A DNA stretch of 64,000 nt from Alphaproteobacteria bacterium. GTDB lineage: Bacteria > Pseudomonadota > Alphaproteobacteria > RF32 > CAG-239. Positions 18,144 to 25,906 of this stretch are shown here, in pieces. A model generated the notes under the pieces. The model searched no databases, was not told the DNA's origin, and saw only the letters and a program-made list of their open reading frames with translations. Positions within the stretch are counted from its first letter, which is position 1, and the number at the start of each line of letters is the position of its first letter. The stretch is taken from assembly GCA_017477185.1 (NCBI GenBank), contig JAFUXF010000035.1, forward strand, positions 36,851 through 100,850, given 5' to 3'. The position numbers and the translations under genes were made by a program.

Positions 18144-18177
18144 AAAAAAATCCCTATCTTTTGACAGGGATTTTTTC
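18144..18177. terminator. Bidirectional terminator between small unit and rplL
   Basis: AAAAAATCCCT / AGGGATTTTTT hairpin. A and T runs on both sides let it serve the plus-strand unit at 17914 and the minus-strand rplJ-rplL operon. Confidence 0.85.
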
Positions 18178-18197
18178 TTATCTTCATTAAAGTAAAA

Positions 18198-18569
18198 TTA
18201 CTTCAATTCAACTTTAGCACCGGCAGCTTCCAACTTAGCTTTGATTTCTTCAGCTTCAGCCTTAGGAGCACCTTCTTTAACAGTCTTAGGAGCACCATCA
18301 ACAAGGTCTTTAGCTTCTTTCAAACCTAATTGTGTAATAGCGCGAATTTCTTTAATAACATTAATCTTATTAGCGCCAGCTTCAGCTAAGATAACATCAA
18401 ATTCATCTTTCTCTTCAGCGGCAGCACCACCGGCAGCACCACCGGCAGCAACAGCAACAGCAGCAGCGGCAGAAACGCCCCACTTCTCTTCTAACATTTT
18501 AGACAAGTCAGCAGCTTCCATAACGGTCAAAGCTGACAATTCATCAACTAATTTGGCTAAATCGGCCAT
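18198..18569 (-). CDS. rplL: Ribosomal protein bL12 (L7/L12)
   Basis: Forms the ribosomal stalk that recruits translation factors. N-terminal dimerisation region, an Ala/Gly-rich hinge (about residues 35-52) and the C-terminal domain with [29 protein letters not shown] sequence are all present (here [16 protein letters not shown]). Length 123 is normal. GGAG precedes the ATG. A terminator follows at 18144; rpoB does not follow, unlike the usual rplJL-rpoBC order. Confidence 0.97.
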   Translation of the reverse strand: MADLAKLVDELSALTVMEAADLSKMLEEKWGVSAAAAVAVAAGGAAGGAAAEEKDEFDVILAEAGANKINVIKEIRAITQLGLKEAKDLVDGAPKTVKEGAPKAEAEEIKAKLEAAGAKVELK

Positions 18570-18661
18570 ATTTTTTCTCCAATATAAAATAAATTAAACT
18601 TATTAACTAAAAACTCTTTGGTTCTTTGAATTCACTAAAAACATTTTTTTGTTTTAGAAGA

Positions 18662-18733
18662 GATAATACGTCGGATATTTTGAGCGTGGTGTACAAAAAA
18701 TAGTACATAAGCGAAAAATATCCAAGTAGAATC
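18662..18733 (-). repeat. 3'-end hairpin element (GTAC core) inside the rplJ-rplL spacer
   Basis: Arms GGATATTTT / AAAAATATCC flank the core GTGTAC-N8-GTACATAAGCG; outer GATAATAC pairs loosely with GTAGAATC. It starts 18 bases after the rplJ stop and would be transcribed within the operon. It belongs to the family seen at 20025, 30466, 37710, 51538, 51659, 60188 and 60302. Confidence 0.75.
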
Positions 18734-18750
18734 CTTATAAAACAGAAAAA

Positions 18751-19239
18751 CTAAGCAGCAGCTTGCTCTTTTTCCGAATAAGCCTTGGTAACACGAGCTA
18801 ATTGAGCACCTGGGGCCTGTAACAAACCAATAATTTTGGCGCGCAACTCGTCCATAGACGGGATAGTTGCCAAACGTTTGATTTCATCAACAGAGAGAAC
18901 ACCTGTTCCCATAGCGCCACCAACAACGATTAACTTTTCGTTCTCTTTGGCAAATTCAACACAAGCCTTACAAGCAGAAACCGGATCATTGGCGAACGCA
19001 ATCGCGGTCGGACCTTTGAACAAATCGGTAATAGCTTCAAACTTTGTGCCTTTAAGAGCTAAACGAGTAATCCGGTTTTTAGTAACTCTAAAACCTGCTC
19101 CTGCTTTTCTGATTTTGTCTCTTAACTCAGAAACCTCAGCCACTGTCAATCCCTTATAATGAGAAACGACAACGATTTCAGCCTCAGAGAACAAACCATT
19201 CAGTTCATTGAGCAAGTCTGATTTTTCATTACGGTTCAC
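18751..19239 (-). CDS. rplJ: Ribosomal protein uL10
   Basis: Base of the ribosomal stalk; binds L7/L12 dimers and 23S rRNA. The sequence has the L10 pattern: VVVSHYKGLTVAEVSELRDKIR, FRVTKNRITRLALKGT and KGPTAIAFANDPVSACK. Length 162 is normal. GGAGACA lies before the ATG. An L10 leader lies upstream, so autoregulation by L10 binding its own mRNA is likely. The spacer to rplL carries a hairpin repeat. Confidence 0.97.
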   Translation of the reverse strand: MNRNEKSDLLNELNGLFSEAEIVVVSHYKGLTVAEVSELRDKIRKAGAGFRVTKNRITRLALKGTKFEAITDLFKGPTAIAFANDPVSACKACVEFAKENEKLIVVGGAMGTGVLSVDEIKRLATIPSMDELRAKIIGLLQAPGAQLARVTKAYSEKEQAAA

Positions 19240-19369
19240 TAGTTGTCTCCAATTATAGACATTATTGCTAATGTCTGTTTTTACTCACACCATAGCTTTA
19301 GAGCATAAAAATGCTTGTCGAGTTATGGAACTCAATCTGTCCGAGGAGAAAAATATATAAGGAAAATGT

Positions 19370-19450
19370 ATTTACTCTCGTCTATGCAGGAGATTAAGGC
19401 ATTTGCCACCTGCAGTCTTGGACAGGGTAAACGACCCATTGGTCATTTAT
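19370..19450 (-). promoter_or_regulatory. Ribosomal L10 leader (autoregulatory mRNA element)
   Basis: On the minus strand the segment reads AAGACTGCAGGTGGC ... TTAATCTCCTGCATAGACGA, the characteristic CAGG/CCTG pairing and conserved AAGAC...AGACG bases of the L10 leader, about 130 bases before rplJ. A second hairpin (CCATA...TATGG, 19292-19327) sits between leader and gene. The whole gap 19241-19518 has no gene. Confidence 0.65.
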
Positions 19451-19518
19451 TGACTCGCTTAATAATACATCTCTTCCCTCTTGTCAAGAGCTTTTTACAA
19501 CTAAAAAACTCTTCAAAA

Positions 19519-19740
19519 TCATTCCTTAATCGGAACAATATCTATTTTATAACGATAATATTTTAACAACTCACAGTAATGCCGCCAATATCCTTTTTGC
19601 CCACACTCTATATTATCTATAATATCATAAGGAATATTTGTTTCCTTAGAAACTTGCTTGATTGTTTTTTGCTTTTGGATTCTTAACAATCCTAACTTCG
19701 GACCGATAAGCTGTTTAATTTTCCGACCATTATTTTTCAT
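19519..19740 (-). CDS. Small Xre-like helix-turn-helix protein, cassette copy 1
   Basis: A 73-residue basic protein. LGLLRIQKQKTIKQVSKETNIPYDIIDNIECG (about residues 17-48) has the Cro/Xre HTH spacing; WRHYCELLKYYRYKIDI follows. It is a paralogue of the 75-residue protein at 50949-51176, sharing LGL-R-Q-K, V-KET, ID-IE-G, W--Y and YY--KI. AAGGAGTTT lies upstream of the ATG. Directly upstream is a structured leader ending in a terminator hairpin, with an own promoter at 19932-19959, so expression probably depends on read-through. Target unknown. Confidence 0.75.
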   Translation of the reverse strand: MKNNGRKIKQLIGPKLGLLRIQKQKTIKQVSKETNIPYDIIDNIECGQKGYWRHYCELLKYYRYKIDIVPIKE

Positions 19741-19770
19741 ATTTACTAAACTCCTTATTTTGTTAATTTA

Positions 19771-19925
19771 AAACAAAACTCGCCCCGAAAAAAACGAAGC
19801 GAGGGAGTTAGCAACTGTTCAGTACAGTCTGTTGTATTCAATATATTCCAACAGCTCCCTCATAACAAAGGAGTCTTTTTACTGAAAGGAGTTGCTACAC
19901 TCCGCAAACGAAACACCCGTTTGCA
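19771..19925 (-). ncRNA. Structured leader / attenuator RNA, cassette copy 1
   Basis: Predicted transcript from about 19925 to the T run at 19778-19770. Stems on the minus strand: GCAAACG/CGTTTGC; TAGCAACT/AGTTGCTA; CTGTTG/CAACAG with a 14-base loop; terminator CTCGC/GCGAG followed by TTTTGTTTT. Copy 2 at 51205-51362 keeps each stem but with different bases (TAAGCAG/CTGCTTA; TCGAAACT/AGTTTCGA; CTCAC/GTGAG), while the loop and about 36 surrounding bases are identical. GAGGGAG can also pair with CTCCCTC, overlapping the terminator arm, which would give an antiterminator. AACTCCTT is complementary to the HTH gene's AAGGAGTT. No known RNA family is recognised. Confidence 0.7.
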
Positions 19926-19931
19926 AATACA

Positions 19932-19959
19932 ATAATAAATAAGAATATAAAAAATGCAA
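19932..19959 (-). promoter_or_regulatory. Promoter of HTH cassette copy 1
   Basis: Minus strand TTGCAT (19959-19954), 16 bases, TATTAT (19937-19932). The same architecture, TTGCAT-N16-TATCAT, precedes copy 2, which supports both. Confidence 0.65.
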
Positions 19960-19963
19960 CAAA

Positions 19964-19991
19964 AAAGGAGGTTATAAAAATAACCTCCTTT
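19964..19991 (-). terminator. ppdK terminator
   Basis: AAAGGAGGTTAT / ATAACCTCCTTT hairpin with a minus-strand T run, about 120 bases after the ppdK stop and immediately before the cassette promoter. Confidence 0.8.
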
Positions 19992-20024
19992 TCTTACTTC
20001 ATACCATAGAATGTGATAAACCTT

Positions 20025-20094
20025 TGTGCTGCGTAGCAACTTTTTGACGACATGTACAACTAGCTACATTAGGAAAAAAGTTGCAAGCATGACA
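20025..20094 (-). repeat. 3'-end hairpin element behind ppdK
   Basis: Arms TGCTGCGTAGCAACTTTTT / AAAAAAGTTGCAAGCA with core ATGTA-N8-TACAT. It begins 19 bases after the ppdK stop and precedes its terminator. Core variant of the GTGTAC...GTACAT family. Confidence 0.7.
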
Positions 20095-20112
20095 ATGGTT
20101 TTGCACAATCAA

Positions 20113-22809
20113 TTAAGCGGATTTTTTGCAGCAACAAAAATCGTTGCTATCTTCCACCTTATCATTCTTGTGACGAACAGCAGCTTGTGCAGCAGCCAAA
20201 CGTGCAACAGGAACACGGAACGGAGAGCATGATACATAGTTCATACCGCAAGTCTGGAAGAAGTCGATAGATGCCGGATCACCACCATGTTCACCGCATA
20301 CGCCCAACCAGATTTTCGGGTTAGAAGAACGTGCCTTGTGGCAAGCCATCTTAACCAACATACCGACACCTTCAACATCAATAGATGCGAACGGATCAGC
20401 AACATAAACACCGCGAGCGCGATATTCATCTAAGATAGCACCGGTATCATCACGGCTCATACCCAAAGTTGTTTGCGTCAAGTCGTTTGTACCAAAGCCG
20501 AAGAACTCAGCAGATTGAGCCAACTCATCAGCTTTGAGAGCTGCACGCGGCAATTCAATCATTGAACCGACTTGGTAAACAATCTTCTTACCTTTTTCTG
20601 AGAAGACTTTCTCGGCTGTTGTATCGATAATGTTCTTAACGATATCCAACTCTTTCTTAGAACCTGTTAACGGAACTTCGATTTCAGGAACAACTTTGAT
20701 TCCTGCATCTGCACATTCCATAGCAGCTTCAATAATAGCACGAGTTTGCATTTCGCAGATTTCAGGATAAGTAATCGGCAAACGGCAACCACGGTGACCT
20801 AACATCGGGTTAGCTTCATGTAAAGCATTAGAACGTTGTTTAACTTGTTCCAAAGTCATACCCATTTTGTTTGCCAAATCTTGCATTTCTGCATCTGTGT
20901 GAGGCAAAAATTCATGAAGCGGCGGATCCAACAAACGGATAACAACAGGAAAACCGTTCATAATTTTGAACAATGCTTTGAAGTCTTCTTTTTGGTAAGG
21001 CAACAAGCGAGCCAAAGCGGCACGACGACCTTTCTCGTCCGATGCCAAAATCATCGCACGCATATCCGGAATTCTCTCAGCATCAAAGAACATGTGTTCT
21101 GTACGAGCCAAACCGATACCTTGAGCACCGAAATCAAGAGCTTGTTGAGCATCTTTTGGAGTCTCGGCATTTGCACGAACTTCAATAGTGCGGATTTCAT
21201 CAACCCACTTCATCAATTTACCGAAGTTACCGGAGTTTGTGTCAGCTTTAACGGTCGGAACAGCACCTTCCAAAATCTGACCCTTAGCACCATCTAATGA
21301 CAACCAGTCACCTTCTTTAATAACAACACCTTTATCTGTTGTCATGGTTTTGGTTGCATAGTCAATGTGAATTTCGTGAGAACCGGAAACGCAAGGCGTA
21401 CCCATACCGCGAGCAACAACGGCTGCGTGAGATGTCATACCGCCGCGAGCCGTAATCACACCTTGAGAAGCGTGCATACCACCGATATCTTCAGGAGATG
21501 TCTCGCTACGAATCAAGATAACTTTTTCACCTTTAGCGGCCCATGCTTCAGCATCTTCAGCGTTAAAGACGGCACGACCAACAGCAGCACCCGGAGATGC
21601 CGGCAAACCGGTTGCAATAACAGTTTTCTTAGCTTTCGGGTCTAACATCGGGTGCAACAATTGGTCTAATTGGTCAGCACCAACACGCATAATAGCTTCT
21701 TCTTTATTGAGCAAGCCTTCTTCAACCATTTCGACAGCCATACGAACGGCAGCTTGAGCTGTACGTTTACCGTTACGGCATTGCAACATCCACAATTTAC
21801 CATGTTCAATGGTAAATTCCATATCTTGCATATCTTTATAGTGATTTTCGAGTTTATTACGAACATCAACTAATTCTTTATAAAGGTGAGGCCACAATTC
21901 TTCCAAAGAATTACCTTGTCCTTTAGAACCCATCGGTTGCGGAGTACGAATACCGGCAACAACGTCTTCACCTTGAGCATTAACCAAGAATTCGCCATAG
22001 TAAACATTCTCACCTGTTGCAGGGTCACGAGAGAAGCAAACACCTGTTGCACTGTCGTCGCCGGCATTACCGAAGACCATTGTCTGAACGTTAACGGCTG
22101 TACCCCAGTCACCCGGAATATTATTCAATTTACGATAAATGATAGCACGCTCAACCATCCAAGAACCGAATACGGCACCGATACCGGCCCATAATTGATC
22201 CCAAGGATCTTGAGGAACAACTTTACCTAATTTAACACCGATTTTCTTATATTCTTCAACCAATGCTTTCAAGTCATCAGCTGTCATATCGGTATCAGAT
22301 TTATAACCTTTAGATTTTTTCATGTTCTCGAGGGCAGACTCGTATTCATCCATATTAGCGCCCAAAACAACGTTTGAGAACATTTGTAAGAAACGACGAT
22401 AAGAGTCGTAAGCAAATCTTTCAGAACCGGAAGCTTTTGCCAAAGCCTTAACTGTTTCATCATTCAAACCCAAGTTCAAAACGGTATCCATCATACCCGG
22501 CATTGAAACGCGTGCGCCTGAACGAACAGAGAACAACAACGGATTCTCTGCATCAGCAAATTTCTTACCCATAATTTTTTCAACACCGGCAACGGCTTGA
22601 CGAACTTGATCTTTCAAGTCAGCAGGATAAGTTTTGTTGTTTGCATAGTAATATGTACAAACTTCAGTTGTAACTGTAAATCCCGGAGGAACAGGCAAAC
22701 CGACTTTATTCATTTCAGCCAAGTTTGCACCCTTACCGCCGAGGAGGTTTCTCATAGAAGCGTCGCCTTCAGCAGCGCCGTTTCCGAAAGTATATACCCA
22801 TTTACTCAT
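20113..22809 (-). CDS. ppdK: Pyruvate, phosphate dikinase
   Basis: Interconverts pyruvate, ATP and Pi with PEP, AMP and PPi; with GAPDH and PGK in the window it points to PPi-linked glycolysis or gluconeogenesis. Domains in order: ATP-grasp nucleotide-binding domain (residues 1-340, GGKGANLAEM at 25), swivelling phospho-His domain with GGMTSHAAVVARGMG (catalytic His near 459) and the PEP-utilising TIM-barrel with the GFGTNDLTQ and LGVCGEHGGDP signatures (catalytic Cys in the latter). Length 898 is normal. AGGAGC precedes the ATG. A hairpin element and a terminator follow. Confidence 0.97.
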   Translation of the reverse strand: MSKWVYTFGNGAAEGDASMRNLLGGKGANLAEMNKVGLPVPPGFTVTTEVCTYYYANNKTYPADLKDQVRQAVAGVEKIMGKKFADAENPLLFSVRSGARVSMPGMMDTVLNLGLNDETVKALAKASGSERFAYDSYRRFLQMFSNVVLGANMDEYESALENMKKSKGYKSDTDMTADDLKALVEEYKKIGVKLGKVVPQDPWDQLWAGIGAVFGSWMVERAIIYRKLNNIPGDWGTAVNVQTMVFGNAGDDSATGVCFSRDPATGENVYYGEFLVNAQGEDVVAGIRTPQPMGSKGQGNSLEELWPHLYKELVDVRNKLENHYKDMQDMEFTIEHGKLWMLQCRNGKRTAQAAVRMAVEMVEEGLLNKEEAIMRVGADQLDQLLHPMLDPKAKKTVIATGLPASPGAAVGRAVFNAEDAEAWAAKGEKVILIRSETSPEDIGGMHASQGVITARGGMTSHAAVVARGMGTPCVSGSHEIHIDYATKTMTTDKGVVIKEGDWLSLDGAKGQILEGAVPTVKADTNSGNFGKLMKWVDEIRTIEVRANAETPKDAQQALDFGAQGIGLARTEHMFFDAERIPDMRAMILASDEKGRRAALARLLPYQKEDFKALFKIMNGFPVVIRLLDPPLHEFLPHTDAEMQDLANKMGMTLEQVKQRSNALHEANPMLGHRGCRLPITYPEICEMQTRAIIEAAMECADAGIKVVPEIEVPLTGSKKELDIVKNIIDTTAEKVFSEKGKKIVYQVGSMIELPRAALKADELAQSAEFFGFGTNDLTQTTLGMSRDDTGAILDEYRARGVYVADPFASIDVEGVGMLVKMACHKARSSNPKIWLGVCGEHGGDPASIDFFQTCGMNYVSCSPFRVPVARLAAAQAAVRHKNDKVEDSNDFCCCKKSA

Positions 22810-22815
22810 GGTTAA

Positions 22816-23247
22816 TTAAGCTCCTATCAGCTATTTAATGTTAACATAAACGCCTTTTCCGACAGAAAAGACTAATTCGGGCTTCATTCCAACCCACTTT
22901 TATTCAAAACAAACGAGGAGCACTTACCTATATTAAGCACCGCAAGCTGTTCAAAATAAAAAAACTATCAGATTCTGAGAATGTTACCCACCAGAACTGT
23001 CTGAAAATCTATATCAGCGAATCAGATTCTTCAAGAAAAAAATCTGCGACTCGGGAGTCTTACCCACAGATTCTCTAAAAAATGCTTTTTTTAAGCCAAA
23101 AACGCAAAAAAATTCAGCATATTAATAAGCTATTAAGATTCTTATGATATAAAAAGCATAGTTTATACAAAAAAAGTGTTGCATTTTCGAAATTTTTGTG
23201 CTAAGTTTGACAAAATTTTGAGATTCATACAGCTTTGGAGTGATACT
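22816..23247 (-). other. ppdK upstream region with possible structured leader
   Basis: No gene is seen in these 430 bases. On the minus strand the part 23080-22970 has two similar modules, AATCTG-TGGGTAA...GACTC-CC-GAGTC...CAGATT and TCTGGTGGGTAA...CTCAGA, followed by a T run (22974-22966). This could be a tandem-hairpin 5' leader of ppdK. The far end must hold the promoter of the rightward porin-like gene. No known riboswitch is recognised. Confidence 0.3.
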
Positions 23248-23889
23248 ATGAAAAAAATTTTATTGACATCAGCAGCTATTTTTAGCTTCCTCATTGCGAC
23301 GGAAAATCAGGCATTTGCTTCTTGCGATGGTCCGTATTTGGCAGTTCGTGGCGGTGTTGCCAATCACACTTTGGGCGACAAAGACGAAAATGTTGCAACT
23401 GACAAAAAATTGGACATCGATGACAATTCCCTCATGATCAGTGGCGCACTCGGTTATCGTTATAAATACTTCAGAATTGAAGGTGAATATGTCTGGAGAA
23501 AAGATAGCGAAGACAAAAAAACAACTTACGCCAAGATTCCTGTTGTTGGGGGGTATAAAGCCAACACTCGTACAGCAGAATTTTCTTCTAAATCATATAT
23601 GGCAAACATTTATTGGGATTTATCACCATACACCATGTTTACCCCGTATGTATCAGCCGGTTTAGGTATTACGAGTTTGGAATACACCTTTAAGATGAAC
23701 GACTCCAATGGTACGCATGTTAAATATGAAGAAGATAACTTTACATGGTCTGTCGGTGGCGGTTTGTCAGCACAAGTTACTTCTCGTTTCAACATCGACT
23801 TAGGTTACCGTTACTACGATATGGGTGAGTTAGAGAGCGGTGAAGTTCACAACCACGAAGTCTATGGTGGTCTCCGCTATACTTTCTAA
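23248..23889 (+). CDS. Outer-membrane beta-barrel protein (Omp25/opacity-like)
   Basis: A 213-residue protein with a clear signal peptide (MKKILLTSAAIFSFLIATENQAFA, cleavage before SCDG) and an eight-stranded-barrel pattern of alternating residues, starting YLAVRGGVANH and ending GGLRYTF with the terminal Phe used by the Bam machinery. The strands FNIDLGYRYYDMG and PYVSAGLG are typical of porin-like surface antigens. The frame opens at 23176, but the ATG at 23248 has TTGGAG at good spacing and gives the signal peptide. Confidence 0.88.
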   Translation: MKKILLTSAAIFSFLIATENQAFASCDGPYLAVRGGVANHTLGDKDENVATDKKLDIDDNSLMISGALGYRYKYFRIEGEYVWRKDSEDKKTTYAKIPVVGGYKANTRTAEFSSKSYMANIYWDLSPYTMFTPYVSAGLGITSLEYTFKMNDSNGTHVKYEEDNFTWSVGGGLSAQVTSRFNIDLGYRYYDMGELESGEVHNHEVYGGLRYTF

Positions 23890-23905
23890 AAAACACAAAA
23901 TGATT

Positions 23906-23935
23906 AAACCGCTACACTGTGTAGCGGTTTTTTTT
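23906..23935 (+). terminator. Terminator of the barrel gene
   Basis: AAACCGCTACAC / GTGTAGCGGTTTTTTTT, a near-perfect hairpin with a T run, 17 bases after the stop. Confidence 0.9.
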
Positions 23936-23953
23936 ATGCCAAGGAAAACTTAA

Positions 23954-24502
23954 ATGTTTTACTATGATTTAATTGTTTGTTGCTTATCCGTACTTTTTTG
24001 GATATACTTGATATATGCCGGATGGGAAATTGCACACCAAAGGGCACCCTTTGTTCCCTCTCCAAGTGCCCCGAAAAAAATAGCCATAACTAAAATATCC
24101 GAACTTTTAGATAACGCAACAACACCACAAACAGTAGTTGATGCCGGTTGCGGTAACGGCAAACTTTTAGCCATATTGGCAAAAAAATACCCCCAACATC
24201 ATTTTATCGGGATTGAATACAACAAAACTTTATACGATTATTGTCATCGCAAATACAAAAAAATAAGCAATTTAAATTTTTACAACCAAGATTTGCTGGA
24301 ATTTGACTATAAACAAACAAATATAATTTATTATTTTGGTATTCCGGCATTAACCCAAAAGTTTGGCGAAAAACTGCAACAAACTCAGACAAGATTAGAT
24401 ATCCTGACTTTAGATGCTCAGTTTGAACATTTACAGCTTATCAGTAAAGAGTCTTTCAAATTCTGGATGGCACAGAGTTATGTATATCACTACAAAAATT
24501 AA
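23954..24502 (+). CDS. Membrane-anchored class I SAM-dependent methyltransferase-like protein
   Basis: One N-terminal membrane segment (residues 5-25) then a short Rossmann domain. VVDAGCGNGKLLAILAKKYP near residue 63 is the SAM-binding motif I and FIGIEYNKTLYDYC is motif II, with an acidic residue after strand 2. At 182 residues it is shorter than most, and the C-terminal sheet looks abbreviated. Similar small anchored methyltransferase-like proteins exist in proteobacteria but their substrate is unknown. AGGAAAAC precedes the ATG. Confidence 0.65.
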   Translation: MFYYDLIVCCLSVLFWIYLIYAGWEIAHQRAPFVPSPSAPKKIAITKISELLDNATTPQTVVDAGCGNGKLLAILAKKYPQHHFIGIEYNKTLYDYCHRKYKKISNLNFYNQDLLEFDYKQTNIIYYFGIPALTQKFGEKLQQTQTRLDILTLDAQFEHLQLISKESFKFWMAQSYVYHYKN

Positions 24503-24548
24503 CTTGCAAAATAAATTGGAATTTGTATATTAAACAGCGACAAGCAAT

Positions 24549-24622
24549 GCAGGCATAGTTCAATGGTAGAACGCGAGCTTCCCAAGCTTGTGATGCGGGT
24601 TCGATTCCCGTTGCCTGCTCCA
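24549..24622 (+). tRNA. tRNA-Gly (anticodon CCC)
   Basis: Full cloverleaf: acceptor GCAGGCA/TGCCTGC, D stem GTTC/GAAC, anticodon stem CGAGC/GCTTG with loop TTCCCAA (anticodon CCC), T arm GCGGG-TTCGATT-CCCGT, discriminator T and an encoded CCA at 24620-24622. Confidence 0.95.
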
Positions 24623-24623
24623 A

Positions 24624-24662
24624 TAAACAAAATGCACCCTTGCGGTGCTTTTTTGTTTATTG
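24624..24662 (+). terminator. tRNA-Gly terminator
   Basis: ATAAACAAAATGCACC / GGTGCTTTTTTGTTTAT stem with T run directly after the tRNA. Confidence 0.85.
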
Positions 24663-24672
24663 AGGGTAGAAA

Positions 24673-24692
24673 TAAGGGAATCGAACCCGTTA
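24673..24692 (-). other. Possible tRNA T-arm remnant
   Basis: On the minus strand AACGGGTTCGATTCCCTT has the GGTTCGATTCC signature of a T arm, but no D arm or anticodon arm is present. It lies 50 bases from the intact tRNA-Gly and could be a scar of recombination at this tRNA, or chance. Confidence 0.35.
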
Positions 24693-24701
24693 CGAAACAA
24701 A

Positions 24702-24734
24702 ATAAAGCTCCCTTTTTACCAAAGAGAGCTTTAT
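24702..24734 (-). terminator. hsp20 terminator
   Basis: ATAAAGCTC / GAGCTTTAT hairpin; on the minus strand it is followed by TTTTGTTT. It lies about 20 bases after the hsp20 stop. Confidence 0.75.
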
Positions 24735-24754
24735 CGTTAACAATTCTCCTAATT

Positions 24755-25219
24755 TTATTTAGAGCTGATCTCAATTTTTCTGGCTTTTGACTGAATTTCC
24801 TTCGTTTTAGGCATATCAATAAACAATACACCTTTTCTAAACTGAGCGGAAATCTTATCATCAGCGATATTATCCGGCAGGCGGACAGAGCGGCTGAAAG
24901 AACCATAAGAACACTCTTTCAAATAATAACCTTTATCTTTTTCTTCCGTCTCGGCTTTCTTTTCTCCGCTGATTGTCAACAATCCGTCCTCAACCGATAG
25001 ATTAATATCTTTTTCATCCATTCCCGGAAGTTCGGCTTTAATTTCATATTTATCCTTGAGTTCCGCAATATCCAACCTTGGAGAGAGCGTATTTTTAACC
25101 TCTGTTCTCTCAAACGGACTCATAAATGCGTCGAACAGGCGATTTATGTCGGATTGCAATCCCCAAACATCATTTGTCCGCGGCTCAATTTCATTTTTTC
25201 TTAAAATCAAATGTGACAT
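24755..25219 (-). CDS. Hsp20/alpha-crystallin small heat-shock protein
   Basis: ATP-independent holdase chaperone. The alpha-crystallin domain spans about residues 45-150: SPRLDIAELKDKYEIKAELPGM, then GYYLKECSYGSFSRSVRLPDNI and AQFRKGVLFIDMPK, the last with the G-x-L motif. The C-terminal RKIEISSK has the I-x-I tail motif. Length 154 is typical. AAGGAGAAAG lies before the ATG. No ROSE element or clear heat-shock promoter is visible upstream. Confidence 0.93.
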   Translation of the reverse strand: MSHLILRKNEIEPRTNDVWGLQSDINRLFDAFMSPFERTEVKNTLSPRLDIAELKDKYEIKAELPGMDEKDINLSVEDGLLTISGEKKAETEEKDKGYYLKECSYGSFSRSVRLPDNIADDKISAQFRKGVLFIDMPKTKEIQSKARKIEISSK

Positions 25220-25327
25220 AATCTTTCTCCTTTTCTAAAATTTAAGTCAGATACCCAATCCAACCTCTATTATTTGATGTAGGAAGAAGTTTTTCCAAAT
25301 GCAAGAGCCTGACAAATATTTTATAAA

Positions 25328-25364
25328 AAAATGCTGCTGACACAAAACGTCAGCAGCATTTTAT
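25328..25364 (-). terminator. Terminator downstream of the 25365 gene
   Basis: AATGCTGCTGACA... / TGTCAGCAGCATT-type stem (AATGCTGCTGAC-N-GTCAGCAGCATT) with A run on the left, giving a minus-strand T run. It touches the stop codon. Confidence 0.85.
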
Positions 25365-25724
25365 CTAAACCACATGCAGGGTTTCCACTAAAAGTCGGTC
25401 GTGAACACCATCTTTGAATGGTTTCACGATCAGACTCCGTCCCCCTGCCAAATGGAGAATAACTTTATCAAAGCCTAACTCCACTTTTTTACACTCATAG
25501 AATGACGGATAGCGAGATTGAACAATAACCAGCCACGCACCCTTCATCGGAAACACCGCCGGCATGATGTATAATTCATACTCGCCGACCGACCAAATCG
25601 GCACAGGGTTGACCGGAGATACCTTCACCCCTTGATAATAAACGGTCTGCTTCCTAACCAAGTAGTCACCACATCCGTAATCACACTGTATCAGCATAAC
25701 ATTACCTAACCATGTCCTTGGCAT
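25365..25724 (-). CDS. Hypothetical protein
   Basis: A 119-residue protein with alternating hydrophobic beta strands, e.g. GAWLVIVQSRYPSFYECKKVELGFDKVILHLAGG. No signal peptide, motif or family is recognised. The first ATG has no ribosome-binding site; an internal ATG at 25697 is also possible. Base composition is a little richer in G/C than its surroundings, so it may be acquired. It stands alone between two terminator or repeat regions. Confidence 0.5.
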   Translation of the reverse strand: MPRTWLGNVMLIQCDYGCGDYLVRKQTVYYQGVKVSPVNPVPIWSVGEYELYIMPAVFPMKGAWLVIVQSRYPSFYECKKVELGFDKVILHLAGGRSLIVKPFKDGVHDRLLVETLHVV

Positions 25725-25799
25725 GGGGTCTTAAAATTATAAGTATAATGATAAAAATTTAAGGGGATTATAGACAGAATCAACAAAAAGTCAAGGAAA

Positions 25800-25900
25800 A
25801 ACACCCTCACATCTATTCCATCATACCACTGAAAATCACGTACAGAGGTACATGAGCATTTTTTATCGATTAAATCTGCACTAATCGTGCGAAGACTGAG
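25800..25900 (-). repeat. Degenerate 3'-end hairpin element behind ettA
   Basis: AAAATCAC-GTAC-AGAG-GTAC-ATGAGCATTTT near 25831-25861 keeps the GTAC core and short arms; outer arms are weak. It lies just after the ettA stop, the position used by the other members. Confidence 0.4.
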
Positions 25901-25906
25901 TTTTTC

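Noticed and set aside
17960..18187. 75-residue minus-strand frame
   Set aside because: It begins inside the terminator shared with rplL and is antisense to the unit with the strong promoter.
20836..21297. 153-residue plus-strand frame
   Set aside because: Antisense to ppdK, which has all family motifs in the opposite frame.
24499..24906. 135-residue frame on the minus strand containing GNGNRTRI
   Set aside because: It is antisense to tRNA-Gly and overlaps hsp20; this motif is a well-known artefact of translating tRNA complements.
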